Source: Meghimatium bilineatum (Eukaryota; Mollusca; Gastropoda; Stylommatophora; Philomycidae). Taken from it: a stretch of DNA of 64,000 nucleotides. The position numbers and the translations under genes were made by a program. Below are positions 11,665 to 22,612 of the stretch, in pieces; position 1 is the stretch's first letter, and each line of letters opens with the position of its first letter. Location of the stretch: positions 22,592,238-22,656,237 of the forward strand of contig CM067298.1 in assembly GCA_034231615.1 (NCBI GenBank). The letters run 5' to 3'. The notes beneath the pieces were generated by a model, which was not told the origin of the DNA, ran no database searches, and was given only the letters and a program-made list of their open reading frames with translations.

Positions 11665-11818
11665 TTTCTTCTTCTTCAGCGTTCATTCTCAAACTCCTGC
11701 TGGATCTCTCCTGTAGCAGTACTACTAGATCTCCAGCAGGATCCAGTCCAGAGAATGGAAATGCGTTGTGTCGCCGTTTTATTTGCGCCAATGGCCCGAC
11801 ACATCCGTCTTCGGCGGA
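11665..11818 (-). mobile_element. Short retroelement, 154 bp, (GAA)n tail and 3' hairpin, 12 bp target duplication
   Basis: Perfect copies of GTAAATTGATTC lie at 11653-11664 and 11819-11830. Between them is a 154 bp sequence which, on the minus strand, ends in GAAGAAGAAGAAA. Near that end a perfect 10 bp inverted repeat, TCCTGCTGGA and TCCAGCAGGA, can form a hairpin just before the tail. A relative at 19208-19366 starts at the matching base and keeps the hairpin, so this looks like a complete short element and not a randomly truncated LINE. I see no tRNA-like A or B box. Other partial copies are at 24177-24255 and 31005-31140. Confidence 0.8.
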
Positions 11819-12540
11819 GTAAATTGATTCAACCACCAACCACTACGCCATGTAAATTGATTCAACCACCAACCACTACGCCATGTAAATTGATTCAACC
11901 ACCAACCACTACGCCATGTAAATTGATTCAACAACCAACCACTACACCATGTAAATTAATTCAACCACCAACCACTACGCTATGTAAATTGACTCAACCA
12001 CTACGCCATGTAAAGTGACAACCTCTACGCCATGCAAATTGACCCAATAAGTACGTCATGTAAATTGGCTTAACCACTATGTCATGTCATTTGACTTAAC
12101 CAATACGCCATATAAATTGACCTAACCATCTCCTTAGAAATTGTTTTAACCAATTCGACATAGATATTGACTTAACCTATACGCCGTGAAAATTGCCTTA
12201 CATACGACATACAAATTGACGTAACCACTACAAACTAGTAAATGATAATAAATGACAATCTACTATCGGAAATCGACTTAACGACTGCCCCCACCCCCCC
12301 GCCTAGAACTTAACCACTACATTATAGAAATTGACAACTACTACGCCCTAGCTATTGTCGTAACCAATAAACCATAAAAATGGACTTAACCACTACTCTC
12401 TAGAAATGGACGTAACCAATACGTCATAGAAGTTGACTTAACTACTACTCTCTAGAAATTGGCAATCACTACGCCCTAGAAATATTATTACCCACTACGC
12501 CTTATAAATTGACTTAACCATTATTTCACAGAAATTGACA
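11819..12540. repeat. Minisatellite, 33 bp unit decaying to irregular units
   Basis: Units of 33 bp carrying CCACTACGCCATGTAAATTG run almost perfectly from 11819 to about 11990, then become shorter and more diverged (AACCACTA...AAATTGACTTA) until about 12540. The gradient from fresh to decayed copies suggests recent expansion at one end only. Confidence 0.92.
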
Positions 12541-12916
12541 TTGTCAGAGAAAATGAGTTACTTCTGTAGCTGCCCTTTGAATAATGGAATCCCAGATTGT
12601 CAATGATGATTAGTGCACGTATTAAGTAAACAGACAGAACATTTGCGATTTCAATCTTCAAATTTCAGTTTCCGACAGATCCTGGAAGTACGCAAGCAGA
12701 CATACAAACATTAGTTCCTGTAACTGTCATCTACGATCAATCTCGAAAATTGTACAAAAAAACTTACATGACTTTTTAAGTGAATTATGTATTGTGCTCT
12801 GCTAGACTTCCATTTCCGTTACTTTGCAAGGATGAGCTAGTCATTAATTTTAGAGATATGAAAGGGCATAAACAAGAAAGATAATAGGAAATTGAAAAGT
12901 TAGAAGATGAAGCAGA
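12541..12916. other. No recognised feature
   Basis: Unique-looking AT-rich sequence with no credible frame or repeat. Confidence 0.5.
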
Positions 12917-13034
12917 GACAGATACACGAGATGGACATCTAGATTGCAATAGAGACAGATACACGAGATGGACATCTAGATTGCAATAGAGACAAATACA
13001 CGAGATGGACATCTAGATTGCAATAGAGACAGGA
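12917..13034. repeat. Tandem repeat, 37 bp x 3.2
   Basis: Units of 37 bp beginning GACAGATACACGAGATGGAC are nearly identical, one base differing in the third (GACAAATAC). This is a recent duplication. Confidence 0.92.
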
Positions 13035-13408
13035 GAAGAGGTAAGAAAGATGAAGTAAATGGAGGAGGACAGTGAAAAAAGATAGAAAATCTAAAGGCAA
13101 GGAAGTAGGACGGGATATGATAGTGGAAACAAATCTGATTCAAACAAAATATTAGGGTTCGATGAAGAAAAAGAGTGTGAGAAAAGAGAAAAATAATATG
13201 ATGATGAATAAAAGCTTGAGGAATATAAAGATGAAAATTCAGTTTCTGTGTTATTAAACCACATAAAAGAAAATAGTGATACATAAATAAATAAAAATAG
13301 GGATATACTTCCCAAACATCATGCACAGAGTGAGTATGTGTTTACACACATACACTTGTCTCTGGGAATTCAGTGTGCAGGGTAGATTTCGGTAGGTCAA
13401 GTAGTATG
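13035..13408. other. Purine-rich plus strand, no gene
   Basis: The minus strand offers frames of 74 and 116 codons rich in F, S, H and L. They arise from the purine-rich bias of the plus strand and look like no protein family. Confidence 0.5.
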
Positions 13409-13857
13409 TAGACTAATAAATGTTATCACTAATAGACTGATAAATGTTATAACTAATAGACTAATAAATGTTATAACTAATAGACTGATAAATGTTATAA
13501 CTAATAGACTGATAAATGTTATAACTAATTGACTGATAAATGTTATAACTAATAGACTGATAAATGTTATAACTAATAGACTGATACATGTTATAACTAA
13601 TAGACTGATAAATGTTATAACTAATTGACTGATAAATGTTATAACTAATAGACTGATACATGTTATAACTAATAGACTAATAAATGTTATAACTAATAGA
13701 CTGATACATGTTATCACTAATAGACTAATAAATGTTATAACTAATAGACTGATAAATGTTATAACTAATAGACTGATAAATGTTATAACTAATAGACTGA
13801 TAAATGTTATCACTAATAGACTGATAAATGTTATCACTAAGAAACTAATTAATTTAT
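13409..13857. repeat. Minisatellite, 25 bp x about 18
   Basis: The unit is about 25 bp: ACTGATAAATGTTATAACTA preceded by AATAG. Variants (TGATACATG, TTATCACTA, AATTGACTG) are distributed along the array. Because 25 is not a multiple of three, each frame cycles through the unit, giving a chance 187-codon frame on the minus strand (13397-13960). Confidence 0.95.
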
Positions 13858-13989
13858 TAAGTAATACATTATTCAATGTATCGATCCACTCGACAACGAC
13901 CCTTGTATCGGAGACATCTTCCAGCACATATGGAGAGATAAAACACATGTCAGGGAACACCTAACGTGTTGTCCTGCTTATAGCACATT

Positions 13990-14790
13990 ATGTATTAACC
14001 TCGATGATTTTAACTCTAGTATCTCCCTAATCCTTGTACCCCCGCTGAGAACAAGGCTCCTTTAATAGGCATTGCATTAAGCCGAAATCTGTCTTCTGGG
14101 TATGAAAGAAAGCTCAGAAAACCACCCCATTTCTCCATATAACAAAGTTTTGGATAGACGATGATCTTTCATGTAGATCATGTGTCCTGCCCAGCATGTA
14201 TGCACCTTCATTTTGTATTCACGTTTGTATTCTCACAGACTTAGATTTAATCAGTACTTTACTGTCTGGTATTTTATCCCGCCAATATATTCTAAGCATC
14301 TTAGGAAGGCAGATTTAGTTGAAACAGGCATGAACAAATGATAATATCACTGCGGCCTGGTAAACTATGAGTATGGTGGTAATTGTTCTTCCCATTCTGT
14401 CCCATATATTTTTTCTAAGTGTCCTACTAGCTTTCGCTATTCTGTTGTTTACCTCAGTGTTGACGTTTACTGCGTGTAACAGGTATCTGCCCAAGTAGGT
14501 GACACTATAGACAATTTGAAGTTTTTCTTTGATCCTTTTATGGGGATTTAAATATGGGTCGCTTGGTGTGAGTTAAAACATGACCTCTGTTTTCTTTGAT
14601 CCTTATATGGGGATTTAAATATGGGTCGCCTGCCGTGAGTTAAAATATGATCTCTGTTTTCTTTGTATTGACAGTGAAGACAAAGTTGTGCAGGCTTCAG
14701 CAAATTCATTTAGTGTGACCTGTATACTGTCTGCAAAATCAGAATACAGTGCGCAGTCATCTACAAGAGAAGTTCACTGACCATTGTGTC
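13990..14790 (-). mobile_element. LINE remnant: post-catalytic RT region to C-terminus
   Basis: From about 14770 the minus strand reads DDCALYSDFADSIQVTLNEF, typical of the segment at the catalytic DD of one widespread LINE family. Farther on it reads VTYLGRYLL, NRIAKASRTL, MLRIYWRDKIPDSKVL and finally WAGHMIYMKDHRLSKTLLYG. All are consecutive landmarks of that ORF's end (YLGS, RIAKA, IRWQDKIPD, WAGHVVRM, DHRLPK). Multiple frame changes show it is dead. It contains an internal 67 bp tandem duplication at 14524-14657. Confidence 0.8.
14524..14657. repeat. 67 bp tandem duplication inside the LINE remnant
   Basis: Two adjacent 67 bp copies start with TTTCTTTGATCCTT at 14524 and 14591 and differ at about eight positions. 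The duplication lies within LINE-derived sequence and so postdates the insertion. Confidence 0.85.
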
Positions 14791-15139
14791 TCGCACCTTA
14801 GTTTTAGCTTGCAGACGACTAAGATAGAAAAGTTTATTGTCTGTTCTGTAATTTATTTGTATTCCTGTTACGCAACTTGATCTAGATGCGACTGTCATCA
14901 TTGCAGAAAACAGGCTGTAGAGTGTTGGAGTAAGAACGCATACTTGTTTTTGACCCATTTGTTACAGGAAATAATAGAGATGTCCCTCCATAACTGATAA
15001 CAACAGCTAACATATTGTCGCACGTTGTTGGTGTTGATAAAGGAACGTTTTTTTATTGGGGGGGGGGGAAGGGGGGACGCAGCCAAATTTGGCGAACACT
15101 TTGCACACTGCCCATCTCTGTTTGCTATGTCAAATACAT
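14791..15139. other. No recognised gene; G-tract at 15059
   Basis: Contains a run of about ten G followed by AAGGGGGG (15058-15076), otherwise unremarkable. Confidence 0.45.
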
Positions 15140-15494
15140 TTGTGAGTCTACAATGATGATTTATCTTTGTGAGGTCTAGAATGGTAATTTCTCTTCGTGA
15201 GGTCTACAAGTCTGCAATGGCAATTTCTCTTTGTGGTGTCTACGATGATAATTTATGTTTGTGAGGTCTACAATGGTAATTTATTTTTGTGAGGTCTACA
15301 ATGATAATTTCTCTTTGTGAGGCCTACAATGATAATTTCTCTTTGTGAGGTCTAGAATGGTAATTTCTCTTCGTGAGGTCTACAAGTCTGCAATGATAAT
15401 TTCTCTTTGTGAAGTCTACAATGATAAATTTCTTTGTGAGGTCTACAATGATAAATTGTCTTTGTGAGGTCTATAGTGATGATTTATCTTTGTG
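15140..15494. repeat. Minisatellite, 28 bp x about 12
   Basis: Units of about 28 bp: GTGAGGTCTACAATGATAAT followed by TTCTCTTT, with variants (TCTAGAATGG, ACAAGTCTGC insertions). One longer variant carrying the ACAAGTCTGC insert recurs twice, at about 15205 and 15385, suggesting that a multi-unit block was duplicated. Confidence 0.9.
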
Positions 15495-16394
15495 CTGCTG
15501 CATACAGTTTCCCATATAGTTTCTTTATATTTCTGATATCCATATATTTCCAGCTTGTTGGTATATCCTGACTAGGGTAATTTATCTCTGTACTTGTGTT
15601 AGCTAGAGAACGATAGTTAGATTTAAAAAATAAAATGGTACATATCCATAAGTGTTTACAGAGATAAATCTTCGTTCTCCTCATCCTCATTATCATTATT
15701 GTAAGAATCATCCTGCTCATCACTGTCATTATCATCAATCATCATGCAGAGAAACATCAGTATCAGTTTACTTGGTCCTCTCTTGCAGTAGCCAAATCTC
15801 TACATTATATGCCAAGAGTCACGATAACGCTGTGGAAGCTTGCTGTCGTCACATCAATTCATTAATTCATTGTTTTGATAGAGCCACGGCTACTGCCAAC
15901 TTGCCATTATCTCTTCAGTGCTTGTCAATCACAACCAATGTTCTTGACGGTTACATTGCTATCAAGATGGCACACAATTGGTGCTACTTGAACAATTCAA
16001 ACCGAATGCTTACCAAGTCTGAGTTCACTTTGATGTTAGGGATATCGATCGTCTTAATTGAATGTGATTTCTTGGAATTTCATTTGATCTTTGTTTTCCT
16101 ACATTTAAATACCAATTTGAAAGAGAAAAAAACAATTGAACGATGCAATCAAAGTTTCTTTTGGGTAAAATCAATAATATATGAATAATTATGCAATTTC
16201 TAAAAAAAATATGCTAACGAAAAAGAGGAGGGGGATATTCGCAGGACTCAATCTTCTTTAGGTGTATGCCATGCATTTAGTAAAGTAAATTGTGCGAAAT
16301 AGCACACGTGTGCTTGAATTTGTGAGTGTAAAGAGGTAATAGTGAATAGATATATGAAATTAGATGTGAAATTGTAGATATAGTATGGCCTGGG
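15495..16394. other. No recognised gene; 178-codon frame of doubtful meaning
   Basis: A plus-strand frame at 15652-16188 has 178 codons. Its translation has no domain, signal or repeat I can name, and its first part is histidine-rich because of CAT/CAC repeats. No splice or promoter signal supports it. I regard it as an unsupported frame. Confidence 0.35.
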
Positions 16395-17060
16395 TTATAT
16401 ATGCCTATGTGTAGGAAATTGTATGTTTGATATCTTAACTATTATATATCACAGTGTAGGAAATCGTATGTTTGATGGCTTAACTATTATATATCACAGT
16501 GTAGGAAATCGTATGTTTGATGGCTTAACTATTATATATCGCAGTGTAGGAAATTGTATGTTTGATATCTTAACTATTATATAGCACAGTGTAGGAAATC
16601 GTATGTTTGATAGATGAACTAAAATATAACAATGTGAAGGAAATCATTGACGTCTGAACTAGTATTTGGCACATTATAAAAATCATGTTTGACGGCTGAA
16701 CTAATATATGACAAGTGTAGGAAATCATATGTTTGACGGCTGAACTAATATATGACAAGTGTAGGAAATCATATGTTTGACGGCTGAACTAATATATGAC
16801 AATGTGTAAAGAATCATATGTTTCACGGCTGAGCTAATATATGACAATGTGTAAAGAATCATATGTTTCACGGCTGAACTAATATATGACAATGTGTAAA
16901 GAATCATATGTTTCACGGCTGAGCTAATATATGGCAATGTATAGGGAATCATATGTATGACGGCATAACTAATATGACAATCTGTAGGAATCATATGTTT
17001 GACGGCTGAAATAATATATGACAACGTGTAGGAAATCGTAAATTTAGATTGGCTAACTAA
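16395..17060. repeat. Minisatellite, about 45 bp unit, x 14
   Basis: Units of about 45 bp contain GTGTAGGAAATCATATGTTT, then a GACGGCTGAACTAATATATG part. Early units have TTAACTATTATATATC instead, so two variant classes occupy the two halves. A single detached unit is found at 17805-17850. Confidence 0.9.
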
Positions 17061-17344
17061 AATATGACTTTCCAGATTTGAACTACTATTTTTTTAACCG
17101 AATAGTGCCTACTTCACAGTTTAAGTAAGTGAAACAAGTATTACTGAAACAAGCACATGAATATAAATATCAGGGTAAGGGGGATTTGAGGGTGTATATT
17201 TACGACGAGGGAAGACTGGACAAAAAGATCGAGGCAAGAATTCAAAAAGCCAACTACGTAAATTATGAATTTCAATCTTGAAACACATATCTAACTTGAT
17301 GGAAATTATAAGACAAATCATAAATTAAATCTTCATAACAACAT

Positions 17345-17640
17345 TTGTTATCAATGTCAGACACTAAATAAAGAAGAAGAGAGAAAACTTACTATGTGTG
17401 AAGTAAGATGTCTAGGAAAAACATATCAAACGGAACAAGAAGAGAACATACGAGGAACGAAGAGATTACAAGAATTGTAGGAACAATATCTGTGGTCAAA
17501 CATATTGAAATGGTTAGGCCACTTAATGTTAATGGGCACTTATTGGCTAGCAGCAACAGCAGCCAACATGAAAATGGGAACAGCAAAAAGATGAAGAAGA
17601 AGGTTGATTGAAGGAAGTCACCAACGTTCTGAGACGGCAC
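17345..17640 (+). mobile_element. LINE remnant, YQCQT group, C-terminal part
   Basis: The plus strand reads CQTLNKEEERKLTMCEVRCL from about 17355, then after a frameshift WSNILKWLGHLM. It matches the CYQCQTWTL...CEMKCLRK...QYIKWFGHLMRM order in the better copies at 33.5 and 60.7 kb. The rest of the ORF is gone. The fragment lies between the main 45 bp array and its displaced unit. Confidence 0.7.
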
Positions 17641-17697
17641 AATATTATGGTAGATCAAGCATTCAATCGTTTAATAGCCCGAAAACCAATCAAGAAA

Positions 17698-17800
17698 AGA
17701 GACAGACAGACAGAGACAGACAGACAGCCAGCCAGACAGACAGATAAGCAGGCAGATAGACATACAGATATGATAAGCAGGCAGGCAGACAGACAGATAT
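17698..17800. repeat. GACA-rich microsatellite
   Basis: Interrupted (GACA)n and CAGGCAGA tracts, about 100 bp. Simple sequence of the same kind occurs at 47510-47595. Confidence 0.9.
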
Positions 17801-17804
17801 ATGG

Positions 17805-17850
17805 CACCGTGTAGGAAATCATATGTTTGATGGTTGAACCAATACATCAT
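17805..17850. repeat. Detached unit of the 45 bp minisatellite
   Basis: The phrase GTGTAGGAAATCATATGTTT plus GATGGTTGAACCAATA matches the 16395-17060 array, about 750 bp away. It marks the far edge of that array, split by later sequence that includes a LINE fragment and a microsatellite. Confidence 0.75.
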
Positions 17851-18089
17851 GGTAGTATCGAAGATACAGTAACTGTGGATACACAGTTATCCATTGTTGT
17901 CGTCTGCATATTGATCAACCGTCCCGTATTCACAACATCTTAAAATATAAACATTAGAAGTCGTGCCTAAAATTGCATAGGTAAGGTGCCAGCTAAACGG
18001 ACCTGGTTCAAATACCGTTGGCTTTCTTATGATTTGTTCTATAATAATAGTAAATTCTCGATGCTTCTGTATTAAATTATCAGTAGATT

Positions 18090-18340
18090 TATCGCGTACG
18101 TTGTTCCAACAGTTCTTGTAATTCCTTCACTCTTCACAGGATCTCTTCTTGTTTTGTTTGCTGATTTTCTTAGACATCTCATTTCACGAGCAGTAAGCTT
18201 TCTCTCATGTTATTTAGATAGTGTCCACGCCTGACATTGATACCATAGTGTTGTTATGAATATTGAATTTATGGTTTGCCTTTTCGTTTCCATTGGTATA
18301 AATTTGTGCTTCAAAATTTGTTTAAGCTATAATTTATGTA
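18090..18340 (-). mobile_element. LINE remnant, YQCQT group
   Basis: The minus strand reads TLWYQCQAWTLSK, then after one stop HERKLTAREMRCLRKSANKT and RRDPVKSEG. This is the same region as in the 33.5 kb copy, with stops and frameshifts. Only about 80 codons of the ORF remain. Confidence 0.75.
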
Positions 18341-18529
18341 GTTTGCTGTTTCCTTCATAGTGTGAATTCCTTTATAGGACAACAAATCTTTGTATAAAGT
18401 GATAAGTGAGTCTACTAGATTAGTAGATTTAGGAACATCATATGGTTGTCATTTTGGAAGAGATTGTTGCGATTTGGCTGCAACCAGGACAGAGGGAAGG
18501 AAACAAGAACTCATACAATATTAGTCAAA

Positions 18530-19110
18530 GCTATTTAATATAATTATGTATACAGATGGTTTAGTAATAAGAGAAACAAAAAGGGTGGGTTTTGTAGTCT
18601 TCCAAAATGGCAAGAAAGTGATAGAGAAATTTGATGCCAATACCACAACAACATCGAGCAAGAGAAAGGAAATGAAGGCAGTAACAACGGTTCTCAAGTG
18701 TGCGACAACGTAACAGACACACAAAGTGATTCAGTTTATCAGAACAATGACAAAATCATATACTGTCCAGGTAATGTCGGAGTCAGAGGCAAAGAAAGAG
18801 CTGATTGATTGGTGGAAAAAGCGTAAAGCTACAGTTAGTGGCCAATCGATGAGAAGATACCGAGCTGAGATAATGAAAACAATCTGGAGACACTACAAAA
18901 TAATGAACCGGACGTTGAAAGAGACAACAAGAGTGACCAGTGTAGGGACGAGGAAGTAGTATGTCCTATCTGAAATAATAATAAAAATTCACATCCACCA
19001 ACTGACTTGCATACTGAGCTTACATACTCGTAAATAGCTGACAGAACGGCAAGCAAGAGCACTTATGGGAATGTCCCATTTGCAGTGATACTAGTTTCTA
19101 ATCTAGAATC
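18530..19110 (+). mobile_element. Decayed RNase H domain and tail of a LINE
   Basis: The plus strand reads IYTDGLVIRETKRVGFVVF, corresponding to the YTDGS...GAGVV start of LINE RNase H. Then KRKEMKAVTTVL follows (the catalytic E helix), and YCPGNVGVRGKERAD near 18757, matching WIPGHxGIxGNExAD. Two stops interrupt the last motif. Near 19053 a HLWECP-like phrase recurs that is also seen at 49760 and, on the minus strand, near 58100. The order D...E...GNExAD is the RNase H order. The RT half is absent. Confidence 0.7.
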
Positions 19111-19207
19111 AATAAAATCGAGAACATATAATTGTATAGAGTTATATTTGAATTTATTGAAACATTTCATTTAGGACACTATATAATTGTACAAAGTTAC
19201 ATGTGAA

Positions 19208-19366
19208 TTTCTGCTGAGGACGGATGTATCGGGCCATTGGCGCAAATAAACGGCTACACAGCGCAATTTCATTCTCTGGACTACATCCTGCTGGAAATCT
19301 AGTAGGACTTTGGAATTGCTTCAAGAGAGAACCAGCAGGAGTTTGAGAATGAACAATGAACAAGAT
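19208..19366 (+). mobile_element. Short retroelement copy with 3' hairpin
   Basis: This is a relative of 11665-11818 on the opposite strand. It starts at the matching base (TGCTGAGGACGGATGTATCGG) and keeps the inverted repeat TCCTGCTGG/CCAGCAGGA near the 3' end. It lacks a clear GAA tail. Flanking ATGTGAA copies at 19201-19207 and 19367-19373 are a possible target duplication, extending imperfectly to ATGTGAAATT. Confidence 0.7.
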
Positions 19367-19374
19367 ATGTGAAA

Positions 19375-19440
19375 TTATTGGTTGGTTGGTTGCTGATCCA
19401 GCTGTCCAGTGGCTAATGTTATTTGACCCAAATGTGAAAT
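19375..19440. mobile_element. Fragment of a LINE 3' end
   Basis: GGTTGGTTGCTGATCCAG matches the start of the longer fragment at 31490-31825 (minus-strand LINE end). Only about 60 bp are alignable by eye. Confidence 0.5.
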
Positions 19441-19902
19441 TTTAATTTTTGTTTTTGGACACCACATGATTTTATAATGTTATAATAGTCAAATTGTGAA
19501 TTTATTGAAACAATTCAATTTATGACAAAACATAATAATATAAACGGATATGTGAATACATTGGAACATATGATTTAAGAAACGTTATCAAATATTGACT
19601 CAAATAATGAAATGTTCTTACAAAACTGATCGAAGCATTGATTCGAAATTGTAAAATAAAGATTAGATTTAAGGTTAGTCAAGGATAGTTGCATATTTTG
19701 AGACTAGAAAAACTGAAGCCCCAAAGGTGTCCGAACAGATGTGTGAGCTCACATAATCTATCTCTAACTAGCCAATCAGGACAGTAAACGAGACGGGACA
19801 TAGCTCCAGAGAGTGTCGAAATCACATGAAGTTTGCTCTAAGCTCAATCTCTTTTCTAGACAATTTTTTTTCTAAATTAGCATCTTTCACGTGCAGACAG
19901 AA
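19441..19902. other. No recognised feature
   Basis: AT-rich sequence before the large array. No frame, repeat or motif was recognised. Confidence 0.5.
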
Positions 19903-22014
19903 TGTGTGCTAACATTCCCGCACTCTTCTTTTACACACAGTATGTGTGGTAACTTATTCCCGCACTCTTATTTCACACACAGTACGTGTGGTAACTTATT
20001 CCCGCACTCTTATTTCACACACAGTACGTGTGGTAACTTATTCCCGCACTCTTATTTCACACAGAGTATGTGTGGTAACTTATTCCCGCACTATTATTTC
20101 ACACAGAGTATGTGTGGTAACTTATTCCCGCACTCTTATTTCACACACAGTACGTGTGGTAACTTATTCCCGCACTCTTATTTCACACAGAGTATGTGTG
20201 GTAACTTATTCCCGCACTATTATTTCACTTAGAGTATGTGTGGTAACTTATTCCCGCACTCTTATTTCACACACAGTACGTGTGGTAACATATTCCCGCA
20301 CTCTTATTTCACACAGAGTATGTGTGGTAACTTATTCCCGCACTATTATTTCACACAGAGTATGTGTGGTAACTTATTCCCGCACTATTATTTCACACAG
20401 AGTACGTGTGGTAACTTATTCCCGCACTATTATTTCACACACAGTACGTGTGGTAACTTATTCCCGCACTCTTATTTCACACAGAGTATGTGTGGTAACT
20501 TATTCCCGCACTATTATTTCACTTAGAGTATGTGTGGTAACTTATTCCCGCACTATTATTTCACACAGAGTATGTGTGGTAACTTATTCCCGCACTATTA
20601 TTTCACACACAGTACGTGTGGTAACTTATTCCCGCACTATTATTTCACTTAGAGTATGTGTGGTAACTTATTCCCGCACTATTATTTCACACACAGTACG
20701 TGTGGTAACTTATTCCCGCACTATTATTTCACACAGAGTATGTGTGGTAACTTATTCCCGCACTATTATTTTACTTAGAGTATGTGTGGTAACTTATTCC
20801 CGCACTATTATTTCACTTAGAATATGTGTGGTAACTTATTCCCGCACTATTATTTCACTTAGAGTATGTGTGGTAACTTATTCCCGCATGATTATTTCAC
20901 ACAGAGTATGTGTGGTAACTTATTCCCGCACTATTATTTCACTTAGAGTATGTGTGGTAACTTATTCCCGCATTATTATTTCACTTAGAGTATGTGTGGT
21001 AACTTATTCCCGCACTATTATTTCACACAGAGTATGTGTGGTAACTTATTCCCGCACTATTATTTCACTTAGAGTATGTGTGGTAACTTATTCCCGCACT
21101 ATTATTTCACTTAGAGTATGTGTGGTAACTTATTCCCGCACTATTATTTCACACAGAGTATGTGTGGTAACTTATTCCCGCACTATTATTTCACACAGAG
21201 TATGTGTGGTAACTTATTCCCGCACTATTATTTCACACAGAGTATGTGTGGTAACTTATTCCCGCACTATTATTTCACACAGAGTATGTGTGGTAACTTA
21301 TTCCCGCACTATTATTTCACTTAGAGTATGTGTGGTAACTTATTCCCGCACTATTATTTCACACAGAGTATGTGTGGTAACTTATTCCCGCACTATTATT
21401 TCACACAGAGTATGTGTGGTAACTTATTCCCGCACTATTATTTCACTTAGAGTATGTGTGGTAACTTATTCCCGCACTATTATTTCACACAGAGTATGTG
21501 TGGTAACTTATTCCCGCACTATTATTTCACACAGAGTATGTGTGGTAACTTATTCCCGCACTATTATTTCACACAGAGTATGTGTGGTAACTTATTCCCG
21601 CACTATTATTTCACACAGAGTATGTGTGGTAACTTATTCTCGCACTATTATTTCACTTAGAGTATGTGTGGTAACTTATTCCCGCACTATTATTTCACAC
21701 ACAGTACGTGTGGTAACTTATTCCCGCACTCTTATTTCACACACAGTACGTGTGGTAACTTATTCCCGCACTCCTATTTCACACACAGTACGTGTGGTAA
21801 CTTATTCCCGCACTCCTATTTCACACACAGTACGTGTGGTAACTTATTCCCGCACTCCTATTTCACACACAGTACGTGTGGTAACTTATTCCCGCACTCC
21901 TATTTCACACACAGTACGTGTGGTAACTTATTGCCGCACTCTTATTTCATACACAGTACGTGTGGTAACTTATTCCCGCACTCCTATTTCATACACAGTA
22001 CGTGTGGTAATTTA
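19903..22014. repeat. Large minisatellite, 42 bp x about 50
   Basis: The unit is 42 bp, with GTGTGGTAACTTATTCCCGC as its constant half and a variable half of three main kinds: one with CACACACAGTACG, one with CACACAGAGTATG, one with CACTTAGAGTATG. The first kind dominates both edges, the other two fill the centre, and a CTCCTATTTC subvariant forms a block at 21770-21930. Because 42 bp is 14 codons, one frame stays open for 756 codons (19946-22216) with period VVTYSRTIISHRVC, and a second frame is often open too. Protein expression is not supported. Confidence 0.97.
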
Positions 22015-22106
22015 TTACTGCTTCTTTCCTTATTACTATTTACTTTTTACTCAAACTGTCTGTATTGTTTTTCTCCTTCCACTGTTTTATTATTTACATT
22101 CCCTTC

Positions 22107-22153
22107 TCTCTCTCTCTCTCCCTCTCTCTCTCTGTGTGTGTGTGTGTGTGTGT
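22107..22153. repeat. (TC)n then (TG)n microsatellite
   Basis: CT-rich and GT dinucleotide tracts follow the 42 bp array. Confidence 0.9.
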
Positions 22154-22159
22154 CTCACT

Positions 22160-22520
22160 CTTTATGTCTTTAGTTTTCTCTTTCCCCATAAAATATTAGT
22201 AGTAAATAATAATTGAATCATTCATATGTAGGACATACCCCCATAGATAAAGGTGAGAACGAGGGTTTCACAATCCACCAATATAAGCTAGAAAAACTCT
22301 TATCAAGGCATGCTGTGAAAATTGTCCCAGACATATATGCAACGGAGATCACATAAAATAATCCTCTTATTTATTTATTCACCATATAGTATGACTTATT
22401 AACGATAATCGTGCGCTTTCCAGGGAAATAAAAATATTTACAACCTAAATATTGACTGAGTGATTATTTGCATGAGTTCTCTTCGGTGTACGAAAGAGTC
22501 TGGTGCAGGGGGAAGTATTG
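22160..22520. other. No recognised feature
   Basis: AT-rich, only short frames. Confidence 0.5.
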
Positions 22521-22524
22521 TGTG

Positions 22525-22612
22525 ATACACTTTCCTGGCTCTGTACCAGGGTACACGTTGCTGGCTTTGTACAGGGGTAGGCCTACACTTTGCTGGCTCT
22601 GTACCGGGGAGG
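22525..22612. repeat. Short tandem repeat, about 28-32 bp x 3
   Basis: The phrase TGGCTCTGTACCAGGG and variants recur three times at about 22532, 22561 and 22594, GC-richer than the surroundings. Confidence 0.75.

Noticed and set aside
13397-13960. 187-codon minus-strand frame
   Set aside because: Translation of the 25 bp minisatellite (period SLLVITFI); no independent support.
15652-16188. 178-codon plus-strand frame
   Set aside because: No domain, no homologous copy, no splice or promoter signal; His-rich start comes from simple sequence.
19903-22014. CRISPR-like array
   Set aside because: Units are strictly head-to-tail without unique spacers, and the context is eukaryotic. The same holds for the other arrays.
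19946-22216. 756-codon open frame as a repeat protein gene
   Set aside because: It is the in-frame translation of a 42 bp minisatellite; a second frame of the same strand is also largely open. No promoter, splice site or flanking coding sequence supports a gene.
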